In this document: piece after piece, positions 44,701 to 54,890 of the stretch | Layout of the letters: the number at the start of each line of letters is the position of its first letter | Position numbering within the stretch: the first letter of the stretch is position 1 | DNA from: Theristus sp. LFF4_11 | Taxonomy: Eukaryota > Nematoda > Chromadorea > Monhysterida > Xyalidae | DNA length: 64,000 nucleotides | Direction of reading: 5' to 3' | Assembly (NCBI GenBank): GCA_030248135.1 | Contig: JASANC010003143.1 | Coordinates: 17,367-81,366, forward strand | Made by a program: the position numbers and the translations under genes | Notes under the pieces: model-generated | Database searches by the model: none | The model's input: the letters and a program-made list of their open reading frames with translations, nothing else | Told to the model about the DNA's origin: nothing

Positions 44701-47700
44701 ACAGCTCCGGCCGGTCGCAAAACACGGTCCGGTCGCCCACAAAACGCTGGCTACCGTAAACACCGTGATGACGACCCTAATTCTATCATCGGACTGATTT
44801 GGGTAAAAAGGAAATCTGAATTTAGATTCAAAAAAATGGACGGGGTGAACAAAAGAAGGGCAGCAAAAATATATAAAATTTCACAATAGTTTTCACAAAC
44901 TACGATCCGTGAAAACACTGCGATGTGGAGGACCTTGAATTATGGTCGAGCAGATTTGGGTGAAATAGGCAGTTATGAAAAGTGCTCTAAAATGCCAATA
45001 GCTGACCAAACTGAAAAATGGGGAGCTAAAACATAAATTTTATGTGGATCAAAAACTACGGCATTGTCCGGTCACAAAAAAAGAAACACTTCATGCTTTG
45101 TTGTGGTGTCCTAATTTTCTACGGGATTTATTTGGGTAAAAAGGAAACTTTTGAAAACCGTGTGTTTATCCAACAAACTAACGATGGGAACTGAAAAAAC
45201 TGATTGGACTTAGTTGAAAAAAAAACTAATTGCAAGTCTACGTTTTTAAACCCCTACCAAACAAAAAAAGCACCCAAAGCAAGATGCAAAAGTGGACAAA
45301 CGAGTAAAAAGAAACACGAAACTACTTTATCAAGTAAAGATCCCGAACAAGCAGTTTGCGTGCTTATGGTATACAAGAAACAGAACAGAAAAAAAACAAA
45401 TCCAAATCCGCAGAACTTTCAAGTACTCAAACTCTGAACCTAAAAGTGGTCTGAAAAAAGGTTAAAAGGAAACAAAAACCTGCTGACTGAAAAGAGTTTT
45501 TATCCGGAACAATTTTCAAGAGAGTGCAATGATTGAGTACAATGGAGTACCAAAAAACTTTCAGTTTGAATGAAACACAGAAATCGGACAGCAGAAAATT
45601 AGATTTCACAGCTTCAAACAAAGTACAAAACCAACAACAAAACATCTGAATAACTTCCATTAAACAACATTAATGTGAACTAAAAAAGAACAAGGCAGAT
45701 TGGGATCAGCTCACACGCTAAGTTGCCGTCCATTACAAACAACCGTAGTTTGCTACCGGTTCGGTGTTTTGTAGCAATTGCAGGGAGCTGCATTTTGTTT
45801 GTTTAAACCTGTCGTCACTTTTGTCTCAAAACACAGAGGTCGAGAAGAATGAAAGAACAAGATCGGAACTGCAAGAAAGCATATTTAGCCACAAAATGGG
45901 CTGTTGGATTTTTCAACCAAACCCGATACATTCGTTCTTCTAATTGTCATTCAAAGTTTCGCAAGCTCTGTGTTTTGCAAAAAAGTGACCGGTTAAACAA
46001 ACATACTTTATCATCCAACAAAGAAATGGGCTGAAAAACGCACCTCGGTTCCAATCATGGTCGGTCGTATGTACAGAGAACTGGAGGTGGAATATGGTAC
46101 CCATTCTTGGTCGATTCTGATTAATTCACTGATACAGCGCAGCATTTCGTCGCCGTCAAAAGTCTGAAGCACACAAGAGTTCGTTCACCTCTGAACACGG
46201 ATTTAGTTTTTCGGTGTAAACACTTTAACTGTGGTTTTTTTCCGTTTATTGGGTTGCGTCATGAAAAGAATTTCGTGAAATTCTTATTCTGAAACAAACA
46301 AAAGCTGTTCAGGCGCAGAAGAGGAAAAACTCGTAAATTACTTGCAGCAAGCGAACTCATCGATTGCATTTTCAGACTACTTTTTATGGCTGCCAACAGC
46401 TTATCAGTGCTTGGAAGCAATGGAAGAGAAACGACAGCGAACTAAAAAAACGAGAAGAAAAACTGAAATTCACCAACCGGCAGCGCAGATCGCTTTGCGG
46501 TGCGGTTCATACGTGCGATGTTCAGGTCAGGTCGAAATATGCGAATCCTGTTGTCGACACCTCGATACGCTTTCATGCCCTCGAACAACTGAAAGATTAG
46601 ACCCTTTTCAAATGCAGCACGCTGATTGGATGCATATAACCGACGCAATAATTGTAACCGACCAATCTATCTAGCTAACACACGTGCACAGAAAAGCACC
46701 GCTGCTTTATGGCCGCAAACACTCCAAGAATCAGATTGACGTGGAAACCAGCCAACGCAAGCTTACCAGCTTGTGTTTGTTAAGGTAATAAAACGGTAAG
46801 AAACCAGAAAAACCATAGTTATTTTATTCTACAAACTTTTAAAGCCATATTTTAGGGTAAAATTGGCTATACAAAAATACCTCAAGTTATGGGTATAAAC
46901 CGAAGTGTCAAAATGTGCATATCGCCTATGAAGCACAGTTATAACATCAGCCAAACAAACGTGTCAAATAGTCAGTGAACATTTTTGAATTTGTAAATAA
47001 CTGATTGGATGCAGTTGATCAGTTTTGTGTTCAAGTAAAAAAAAGCCAGGAGTTCCAGTTACTGTTCAGTGAGGCAGATTCTGTTTTACTTGATGACAAC
47101 ACATCGAAATCAGTTTAGCATCGGCTTTGTTTGATGCTAAACTGAGAGTTCAGTGCATCAATTTTCACCAGTAAAACATCCATGAAACTATTTTGCATTA
47201 CCGTCAAAAAGACAATGGAAAAACATACTGCCTGAATAAAAAAATGCACCACACTAAACTTCAATTCAAACAATTATTGGAATAATTTTCTCTGACACGC
47301 ATTATTTTACCTGACAAGAAAAACAAAAAAAGAACTGTGCTCGTTTTCTCTCCTCCAACCCCCCCCCACCTCAATGGCATAGTGCAACACTTTGGCGCCC
47401 GGGTGTAGACTGAGATTGTGCAGTGGCGAGATTTTCGGTCGACTCCAGCCTTTGATTGAGCTCCATTCAATCTGAAGAAAAAAACGACAGATCGTATTGC
47501 ATGTTTTTTTAATTATTTTGGAATTTGAGGCAATTCTTTTAGAAATTAGCATTTTAATTCAAATTCTTCCAATAAAATGCTGATTTGAGCATCGCTGTGA
47601 AGAAGGACAAATCAGCGAACGCGAAAAACAGAACAAAAAAGGGTGGGACAGATGGAAAGTCGGATGTTTTTGCGTTGTTTCTTGACTCGTGTCCATTGAC

Positions 47701-48928
47701 ATCTACACTCACAAAAGGTGACGTGAAAAAAGGGCGGCGCATTGCCGCGCAACAGCCGGCTTGTGCAAGAGCGTGCAGTGAAAAACGAGACAAAACAACA
47801 ACAAAAAAACAATTTTAGAATGGTAGGAATCATCAGAGACGCACTTCAAGCATGTGATCAGAGAAATGATGGCCGAACACCAATTTATCCGGGTCCGGTT
47901 TCGGTTGCAGCCGAGCGGAGTCTGCCTGTTCAATATCAAGATCGGCGCTCTGAAAAATTAAAAAAAAATATCGTTGTGTTCATGGCATAAAGTACGGTTG
48001 GGTTGGCAGGCTTTGAGATATCCCGCTCAGTTAAAACGCGCTTTGAAATTGGATGTTGTCAGACGTTGCCGGAACTTTACTAAACCTAATCGTAAATCCT
48101 AAAGCCTGATCCTGAGCCAAACCTGTTCCAAAGCTAATTCTAATTTCAAGTCTTTCCCAGAAAGAAATGTTGAAAACAACTTGGCGTAAAAAACAGTTTT
48201 AGTTGTGGCCGGAGTGTGTGCGTGCACGCACGTTAGTGGATGTCATGTCATGAGCAATGAGCATTGTTGATGTGGTGTTTGTGATTATCACGATATAACT
48301 GTGTGATAAAGAACTATGTCATTTTTGTTATCACTTTTGATTGGGGTGTCCCCCAACGCCCAACCAGATTGACCCCCCAAATTTCGGCTTGCCCCCTGTG
48401 CGAAATCGCCAAAAATGGGGCTCGGGTTCCTGATTACTCGATTCCTGATCACTGGAACAAAAAGGCGTATTGATAAAACAAAACCACAGACCTGCACCAG
48501 ACCAGACCCGATAGAAACTGTGTCATGAAACGGCAGACCCGATGTCGGGTCGAGTCCACTCCAGACCAGAAATCCGTTGATAAAACTACAGAACCGACCC
48601 GATGTAATTGGAAAACTGCTCAAAATTTGAAAAAATTCAAGAAATAAAATTGGCCAAATATCGACAAAACTCGCGCTCAATGGCAGTTCAAAATTAAAAA
48701 TACAGGCTGGCGCTGGCTCGGCTGGATCTTTTTGACCTTGAAAGAAAACCCAAACTAAAAATATAAAAAAAACAGAAAACAACTCACAAGAAATGTGTCC
48801 GTATTCGGTTTGCTGCTGCTGCTGCTCGCACAGCGTTTCGCAACGGAGCCACCGGTCTTTTGGAAATGACGCGACGGCGGCGGCAGAATCGCAGACAGCA
48901 CGAAACGCTTGACGGCCACGGCCGCCAT
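38744..48928 (-). CDS. BCAT: Branched-chain amino acid aminotransferase, mitochondrial type
   Basis: PLP-dependent fold-type IV transaminase that converts leucine, isoleucine and valine to 2-keto acids. Exons (minus): 48,928-48,788; 47,949-47,845; 47,471-47,370; 46,588-46,478; 46,163-46,044; one of 44,591-44,431, 43,767-43,607 or 42,391-42,231; 40,517-40,375; 40,013-39,925; 39,786-39,718; 39,519-39,361; 38,788-38,744. All junctions are GT-AG and in phase, giving 414 aa with one exon 6 (human BCAT2 is 392, BCAT1 386). Residues 1-40 are basic and Ser/Ala-rich with no acidic residue, as in a mitochondrial presequence. Motifs: [32 protein letters not shown] lysine about 244 in [13 protein letters not shown], the [16 protein letters not shown] stretch, and the CIVCP redox CxxC. 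The tail is [17 protein letters not shown]. Three interchangeable exon 6 versions are the outstanding feature. Transposon fragments occupy several introns. Confidence 0.96.
38852..39050 (+). mobile_element. tRNA-related SINE in BCAT intron 10
   Basis: An A-box-like TGGCCTGGTTG near 38,860 and a B-box-like GGATCGATCCCC near 38,904 form a tRNA-like head. It is followed by a body and the tail TTCTGGGTTAGCCCTGGCTA ... CAACAACAACAACC, whose 3' part recurs at 17,995-18,080. The A-rich CAA tail fits a retroposed SINE. Confidence 0.6.
39232..39308 (-). tRNA. tRNA-Ser(GGA)-like sequence, probably pseudogene or SINE head
   Basis: On the minus strand a cloverleaf can be drawn: acceptor GCCTCGG/TCGGGGT (seven pairs, three of them G-U), D arm GTC...GGC, anticodon loop CCGGAAA with GGA at 34-36, a short variable arm, and T arm GTGGG-CTCGAAT-CCCAC. 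Defects are C at position 33 instead of T, a C-C mismatch in the anticodon stem and a short class II variable arm. The internal promoter boxes are good, but the defects argue against a working serine tRNA. Confidence 0.45.
40691..40896. mobile_element. MITE family F, BCAT intron 6-7, copy 1
   Basis: Inverted ends TTGTTTAAACCTGTCACTTT and AAGTGACAGGTTTAAACAAA. Other copies are at 41,897-42,110 and 45,794-46,006, with a decayed one near 12,640-12,775. Confidence 0.75.
40948..41306. mobile_element. hAT-like MITE H4 in BCAT intron between exon 6b and 7
   Basis: Termini are TAGGGTTGGCATGAAAAA and the complement of TAGGGATGATAAAAACC, flanked by the exact 8-bp duplication ATCATTTC at 40,940-40,947 and 41,307-41,314. 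It is 359 bp with no coding capacity. Confidence 0.92.
41897..42110. mobile_element. MITE family F, just downstream of BCAT exon 6b
   Basis: TTTAAACCTGTCACTTTTTC against AAGATGACAGGTTTAAAAAA. It begins about 120 bp past the exon 6b donor on the minus strand. Confidence 0.7.
42231..42391 (-). CDS. BCAT: BCAT alternative exon 6, version b (proximal to exon 7)
   Basis: 161-nt exon with acceptor CTACAG and donor TG|GTTAGC (phase 0 in, phase 2 out). It encodes [18 protein letters not shown], then [19 protein letters not shown], then [17 protein letters not shown]. It carries the PLP lysine and the interdomain-loop tyrosine. The middle is nearly identical at nucleotide level to version c, with a 44-nt perfect run (42,294-42,337). 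Confidence 0.93.
43607..43767 (-). CDS. BCAT: BCAT alternative exon 6, version c (middle)
   Basis: 161-nt exon with acceptor TTTTCAG and donor TG|GTCGGT, same phases as the other two. It encodes [18 protein letters not shown], then [19 protein letters not shown], then [17 protein letters not shown]. It differs from version b mainly in the first dozen residues and in having Cys next to the PLP-lysine motif. Confidence 0.93.
44431..44591 (-). CDS. BCAT: BCAT alternative exon 6, version a (proximal to exon 5)
   Basis: 161-nt exon with acceptor CGTTAG and donor GC|GTAAGT, the best donor of the three. It encodes [18 protein letters not shown], then [19 protein letters not shown], then [17 protein letters not shown]. 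It keeps the RAW tryptophan of vertebrate enzymes but has Phe where the interdomain-loop Tyr stands. It is the most diverged version. The PLP lysine is retained. Confidence 0.92.
44690..45145 (-). pseudogene. Possible relics of further BCAT exon 6 copies
   Basis: At 44,700-44,780 the plus strand carries CCGGTCGCAAAACACGGTCC and CGTGATGACGACCCTAA. These resemble the part of exon 6a encoding [10 protein letters not shown] plus its 5' splice region, but with deletions and no intact frame. Weaker echoes follow near 44,895-44,970 and 45,055-45,140, each ending with GATTTGGGT or TTATTTGGGT. This suggests decayed tandem duplicates of the exon and its flanks. The first is reasonable; the others are tentative. 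Confidence 0.4.
45794..46006. mobile_element. MITE family F, just downstream of BCAT exon 5
   Basis: TTTGTTTAAACCTGTCGTCA against AGTGACCGGTTAAACAAACA. It lies about 38 bp beyond the exon 5 donor on the minus strand. Confidence 0.7.
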
Positions 48929-49338
48929 TTTCGTCTTCCTTCCGTTTTTTTTCTTTCAATGCGGATATGCAACAAACAAATTCGATTCGATCCGAAATCC
49001 GACGACAGTCGCCGTCGTCACCGTTTGATTTTGTGTTTTTTTGGTAGGGTAGAGTATCGCTTCTGAAACGTTTGTGTTTGCTGCTGTGTATGTGCATAGA
49101 TGGAAAAATAAAAAGAGAGCTTTTAATTTTAAAGGAAAACCTGACCAGATGATTAGATGAACAAGAGTCGGTTTGGTTTGCTTTTGTACCGGTCGTACCA
49201 CCCACCGGCACAAAAAGAAAAAAACATGCACAAAAGAAAAACATCCAATGAACGATGAACTGTTAAGCGGTGCTACAGCTAAGCTACTTTGAGCAAATTC
49301 AGCTTCGGGAATGGGAAACAACTTTTTTTAAATTGAAA

Positions 49339-49497
49339 ATGATAAACATTTCAAATACAGTCGCAAAACTCATTGAAAAACTTACGCATAAAGAAAGAAA
49401 CAAATTGCGGGCCAACGGGCGGGCTGACGCAGAAAAACAATTGGAAAAAGAGGCGCAAACGAGAATTGACAACAAATACAAGATGCTGAAAAAATAG
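49339..49497 (+). CDS. Small Lys/Glu-rich open frame, unrecognised
   Basis: Encodes 52 aa starting MINISNTVAKLIEKLTHKER and ending KMLKK, a highly charged, probably helical or coiled-coil peptide with little low complexity. There is no known family, no splice partner and no conservation evidence. It may be a transposon gene remnant or chance. Confidence 0.18.
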   Translation: MINISNTVAKLIEKLTHKERNKLRANGRADAEKQLEKEAQTRIDNKYKMLKK

Positions 49498-49960
49498 TCA
49501 CTCGACCGCTATGGAAGTCGTTTATCATCAAAGATTGTTCTCTTTTTTGTTTTGAAATCACACCCACGTGACAGCGAAAACAACACAGATTGACGGGTTA
49601 CTGAAAGAACAACAAAACTGACGTCAATAAAACACAGAAACGACGAACACGGCAAAAGAATAAACAGAACACGGAGCGGTGCACATACTAAAACGAAAAA
49701 AACTGTTGTGACATGTCACGGGTGGAAAAAAGTTTTGGCTTTATCTCAATAACGCATACTGTTAGAATGCAAAACCACGTGGCTCAGAAGGACGCACGAA
49801 AACATCCGCTACACGCGTTTAGAGCTGGCAAAAGCGATCAATAAGTTTCAGCGAGTATATAGATGGTGTGCCATCTGCGCCAATAAACCCGTAAATGTTA
49901 TTCATTTAAACTGGGAAACCCTTTAGTTTGCTCCAGCACGATTTTATTTCCCCGTGTTTT

Positions 49961-50025
49961 TATTTCCCCGTACGGGGATTTAACCATGGTGCTAAATCCC
50001 CGTACGGGGAATGGACCATGGTTTT
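49961..50025. repeat. Palindromic CCCCGTACGGGG pair
   Basis: The self-complementary CCCCGTACGGGG occurs at 49,966-49,977 and 49,998-50,009, with CCATGG palindromes at 49,984 and 50,016. The whole block can fold back on itself. Confidence 0.7.
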
Positions 50026-50743
50026 AATGAATGCACCTGGCGACCGACTGAAGTTCAGGCGCTGATTGCTTTTGGGTTGCACCAGTGCAAGATCTTCTAG
50101 ATTTTTTGGTTACATGTCAACTTTTTACAGTTTAGGACCAGTTTTTTCAAGACCTTTGTTTCTGGGCGGTGAAACAGGATTAAAAAAACTCAAAGCGCAA
50201 ACAAACATAACCACACTGGTATATAAACGCGGAAATGAAAAAAATGAAAGAGCGTTGTGCGCTTGAAATTGCATTTCTGGAAAAAAAATCAAACACGATA
50301 CAAAACTCGACTTTAGAAAGTGAAAAAAATTATGCGCACACGTTTTTAAGCAGACCACGTGTTTGAAATAAACATGCGTGGAAACGAAAAAAAAAGAAAA
50401 CAGCAAGTATAGATAACACGCGTAATAATGGTAAATCTTGAACTTTGTAAACTTCCTGAACTATGAAACTGAAAAGTTTTTGACAGAGAAAAAAAATCAA
50501 GGGCGTGAACAATAAAAAATTTTATTCACAGCGCACACACGTGAACGAAACTGCTGCCAAAACCCATGCATGACGTATGTCTGACAGAATGCACTGTGCG
50601 TTGTAGACTTTTGTATGTACTGTTATTTCCACTGCAGATGACGAATTCGCAACATGATCTGATGCAATAAATTCACGACATTTCATGATGCATCACATAC
50701 TTTCTGTTTCATCTACCAAAAGTGTGGAATTTTCTCAGAAAAA

Positions 50744-51225
50744 TATTATCAATTTTTAGGTTCTGCGACTCAATTTGTTTGCAGACGTACTTGAAAAGAA
50801 ACTAGTTTCAATCTTCATGCAGCAATTCAAAATCGCCCAACGGACTCGGCCCTACTCAGAGTACTCGAATCACTTTAAAATTTTGAATTCCCGCGTCATG
50901 CATGAAACTGTTTAGCTATACCGTAAAGACTTGCATATAAGGTTCCTCCCACTTATAAGACCCCCACCCAAAAGTGGGCGGAGTGTCACACGGCGGGAAA
51001 CCAAAAAATTCAAAATTTTGACTTGGTCGAAATCCTACCCCGTTTATAAAGCCCGGAATTCCTAATGTTTGCTTTATAAGACCTCCTCCCACTCATAAGG
51101 TTGTCACACAAAATTCCACTTTTTTCAGAAAATTTTGATTTTCAAATTTATATAAGGAGACCTTATATGCAAGACTTTACGGTATCTACGCGCGCATTGA
51201 GTCTCGAGACCAAAATGAAGGTTAA
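50744..51225. mobile_element. MITE family B split by MITE C
   Basis: Left part (50,744-50,918) and right part (from 51,185) together make a normal family B palindrome: GGTTCTGCGACTCAATTTG ... CGCATTGAGTCTCGAGACC. The middle is a separate element. Confidence 0.75.
50919..51184. mobile_element. Mariner-type MITE C nested in MITE B
   Basis: Inverted termini TACCGTAAAGACTTGCATAT and ATATGCAAGACTTTACGGTA with TA at each edge. The intact family B copy at 24,8xx shows the empty site (CTATCTATGCGCG), giving a clean TA insertion. Subterminal parts contain TATAAGRCC-type repeats. Confidence 0.88.
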
Positions 51226-53162
51226 TATGTGCTATTCCAGTGTCAAGCTTTCAGAGCTTGTATTTTTTAGAAAATATATTAAAAAACATAATACCCTGCT
51301 TGCTTAGTTGTTTTGGTCTGGAGGTATAAGGGTGCCAAAAAAACACTCAGGTGGAAACAAAATAATTCGGTGTTGAGATTCCGATCATACAAAATTTTGC
51401 TGTTAACGCTCAATGACTAAAATCTCACATTACATTAGTTTCAAATTCGTATGACACGCTAAAACTTTCATCTAAAAGTGCAACTTGCTACTCATACAGG
51501 ACATGTTTCACATGGGTTGGATGATAAGAAATCAGTTGTAAATGTTGGCTCACACGATCACCTTGTCTCGTTTCACCTTCTTTCCTACAACTGCGGGGTA
51601 GCACCTTTAGAACTTTCTATTAGTTTCCACTTTTGGCTCATTTTTTATAGCGTCTGATCGCACTGCAAAATTTGCGACATTTGTGGGATGTTGACTTTCG
51701 CGTAAATCACCTAAGAGTAGTTTAGCGTTGAAAGATTACATTCATTTCTAATTTTTTTCGCTCTCCCGCCGACAGAAGCAGGTAAACAAAACCATGCGTC
51801 TTTCAGCCAAAGTGACTTTTTGTCTGAATGTTAAAAAAACAGTGCACTATAAAAGTTAAGCGGCATTCATGAAGCAGTATTCAGTGACGCGTAAATGCGT
51901 TCATGGAATGCTGGTTCATGAATGCCGCTTGAAAGAGCAAAAAAACGACTGAAAAAGTGTGAATGAAAAGGTTAAAAAAGCAAAAAAAAACAATTAGGGG
52001 AACTTTGCAAACACCAATCGAACAAAAACGAACAACGTTTCATTATATAGAAGCAGAGAAAGAAAGAAGAAAAGACAAGAAATGACAAAACAAGGTGTTT
52101 GAAATATAGATCATCAATTATGCAAATTCCGTTACAGTTGTCAGACGTTTTTACACATTTGGACGGCAAACGACACAGTCAAATCAGGAAGGAATTCTAC
52201 ATGGTGAACGTGCTAAAAATGACCTAAATTGAATAGTTACGATAGAAATTTATGTTTGTTCTAAATGGGCGTTCTAAATTGTAATCCAATTTAGTCATAA
52301 AATACCGCTGAATGAAGCGGAAGGCTTTGTGAAAACTAGTTTGAACGGTTAATTTTACTGTCTTTTCATATTTTTGTGAAATAAAAAAGCGTTTCCTTAA
52401 AAAATATGCGTTCGAATCGATTTGACCCACCGGCAAAACAAACAAACACGGAACAAAATAATCCCATTAATCGCATGTTCAGCTTTGCGATAATGTAGAT
52501 AAATAGCCGAACGAAACAACAAACAAATATAAACAAACTGCAAAGAAAACTATAATCGTCAATCGTCATACAAAATCGGATTCTGCGTTGAAACAATCCT
52601 ATTTTGAAAAGAGTGAAGTTGCCACGCCATTATGAAACCAATTTATGCGAGCGATGCTTCAGTTTCAGTGTGTTTTTAATTTGTCCTAATCACGAGCGAG
52701 CACATCCTGTGTGTGTTTGTTCATTTCGAGTCATTTCACGGCACCCCGGAAACCGAGCCCGCGGGGAAATCAACGCGTTGCCGCACTGCTTGTGTGTGGC
52801 CTCAGACCCTGAAACGAAAGCAAGCACACACTGAAATCCAACCTAAACTCTCAACTTAAACTACTTTCTCGCCTTATTTATGACACGTCGTCAAAATGAA
52901 AGTAATAATGTGATTTTCTGGAAAGCAAACTTGAAAGAAAGTCAAGGATGGCTGACAAGTTGCAGACAGATTTTGAAGCGCGCGAACTAAAACTAACGTG
53001 TGATTCATTGACTTTGTGAGGATAACGTACATACAATGTATGCCCCTTACGTAATTGCTTCTTTATTGAAGGAAGGAACTTTCATTTTAATTCAAATAAA
53101 AATGGAAATCTTCATATCTGACGGAAAACAGAAACAGTTGGAACAAACCAACAGCCAGCAAT
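51226..53162. other. Gene-free stretch
   Basis: No gene recognised. Contains a small fold-back at 51,858-51,930 and AT-rich DNA. Confidence 0.5.
51858..51930. repeat. 73-bp fold-back with perfect 16-nt arms
   Basis: AAGCGGCATTCATGAA at 51,858-51,873 and its exact reverse complement TTCATGAATGCCGCTT at 51,915-51,930, with a 41-nt loop that itself contains weaker pairing. Confidence 0.8.
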
Positions 53163-53415
53163 GTGCGGAATGGTCATGGAAACTTTTTACAGGATTCAAG
53201 GAGCGCGCAAAATTTGAATGAAAAAAGACTTTCAGAATTGCGTTTCAAATCATTGTGTTTTTTAAAATTCATTAATTTATTCGTGCTGTTCTGTTCGTTC
53301 TTTGTCCTTTGCTTCCACACACGATTGGGAAATAATAGTTGGCATTCTTGAAAAAGACAACTCCTGGTCTGCGACTAATCGCCTTGAATGCCTCATTTAT
53401 TCGGCCATACTGCTA
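53163..53415. mobile_element. MITE family E, copy 3
   Basis: Contains GGAGCGCGCAAAATTTGAATG, ACACGATTGGGAAATAATAG and the end TCATTTATTCGGCCATACT, as in the copies at 22 and 23 kb. Confidence 0.65.
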
Positions 53416-54812
53416 TATTACCAAGTTGAAGTAGGCAATGATTATACGCTAATACTGTAACGAATTAACGAATTATAACAAGTTTAAAAGTATATTTGAC
53501 GCCTTTCTGGCCATTTCCATGATTACTAAACTGTATGCCCGAATAAGCCAGTTTCTTTTCCGCAGAGTAACACGAGCGCACAATTGAGTGAAAAATGGAA
53601 TTATCGACTTGGGAGGATTTATGCACAAATGGGGTTTTGATCCTTCACATCCAAATTAACAAAGAACTGAACTGAACGAAAAAGTGAACTGGACAATCAA
53701 TGGTTTTACCAGCGTGCCCATCTGGATTGGTTGTACCGATTGCACAGTAGCAATTTTGAAATTGTCTGAAAAGCCCAGTCATAAAAGCCGTGTCGTGGTT
53801 TTGTCAAAAAAAATTCAAAAAACCACTCAAAAGCCAAACTTGCACTGCAAGCAGTCTGAGCAAAAAACCATCATTTTCACTTTACTTACACACAGGACGT
53901 TGTTTTCCGAAAAAAATACAGGAAACGGCTGCCAGGCCAGATAACAGCTGCTTCCTTTATCCTTTGTTTTTGTGGTGTTCGACAATTTGGATTCGCTTGT
54001 GTGTGGTTGAAACATACATTCATTTTCTGAACATAGAAACACAAACATAAAAAATCCAACAGGACAAAAAGCGTGACAGACACGCCAATTTGCTTTTAAC
54101 TGCCACTTCTACCGCTCCTATCTATATATGCAACACGTTTTGACTCTAAAAAGAGACTGTTGCCAACGCCAGCTAGTCATTTAGCGTTGAGCGAAAATGC
54201 GACCGTGAGTTGAGCTGAGTTGACTTGAAAAATCAGGAATATATTTTTTGATGTGATAGACAATTTTGAATTGCAACTTTTTTTAAAGTGGGTTTCACAT
54301 TTTACTCTCTCAACTTACGTTGTGATATTCGTTGTGATATACAGTATGGACACCTACAAAATCATACGTTGTGATTGTGAAATTATTGTTTTAATTTGGT
54401 AGTGATTGAAATTGGTTTTGTTTCTGCGTCTGCAAACACATTCAGTCGTACAACCTAAAAACCAACGAAATTGTTAAATGATATCTTGATTAGACGATCT
54501 CAGTGGTTGTGGTGTGGTTTGTTTGTTTTTTTCTCAGTTGTTTTTGGTTCTTCGCTTCACTTCCCCACTTTCGCCAGTCATTTTTCTGTAGAAAACATGC
54601 ATTCTGGGATTTTTTTCTCTACCCACCCCTCCTCACGTTTAATGTATGCCAAGTTAACTTATCGATTTCTGAAACACACTGGTATAGCGCCACAGCGGTT
54701 TTGCCCGTGTTTCACGCACATTTCTATAATGGCACTTTTTCATAGAAGTAATGTTTCAAAATCCGCATAAAAGACCGAATGTGCGAGCAACTTCTTTAAC
54801 GTGTTTTTTCTC

Positions 54813-54890
54813 GTTGCAGCAATAGCGCAGCGGTATCGCTCCCGCTTAGGAGGGCGGGGTCCTTAGGGGAACGGATCCCATCGTTGCTAG
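54813..54890 (+). tRNA. tRNA-Pro(AGG)-like sequence, array unit 1
   Basis: A-box TAGCGCAGCGGTATCG and anticodon stem CCCGC/GCGGG closing a loop TTAGGAGG with AGG, resembling metazoan tRNA-Pro (CGCTTAGG core). The loop is one base too long and the T arm (GGGGAACGGATCCC) lacks the invariant TTC, so it is best read as a pseudo-tRNA or SINE head. This copy keeps the best stems of the four. Confidence 0.45.

Larger units (their letters stand above)
48929..50743. other. BCAT upstream region and gene-free stretch
   Basis: The first few hundred bases should hold the BCAT promoter; no TATA box is obvious. A 52-codon frame at 49,339 and a palindrome at 49,961 are listed separately. The 318-codon frame overlapping 48,288-49,244 lies in a different frame from the BCAT exon and crosses intron sequence, so it is not a gene. 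Confidence 0.45.

Noticed and set aside
48288..49244. 318-codon minus-strand open frame, the longest in the window
   Set aside because: It is in a different frame from BCAT exon 1, reads through intron and upstream DNA and shows no family similarity.
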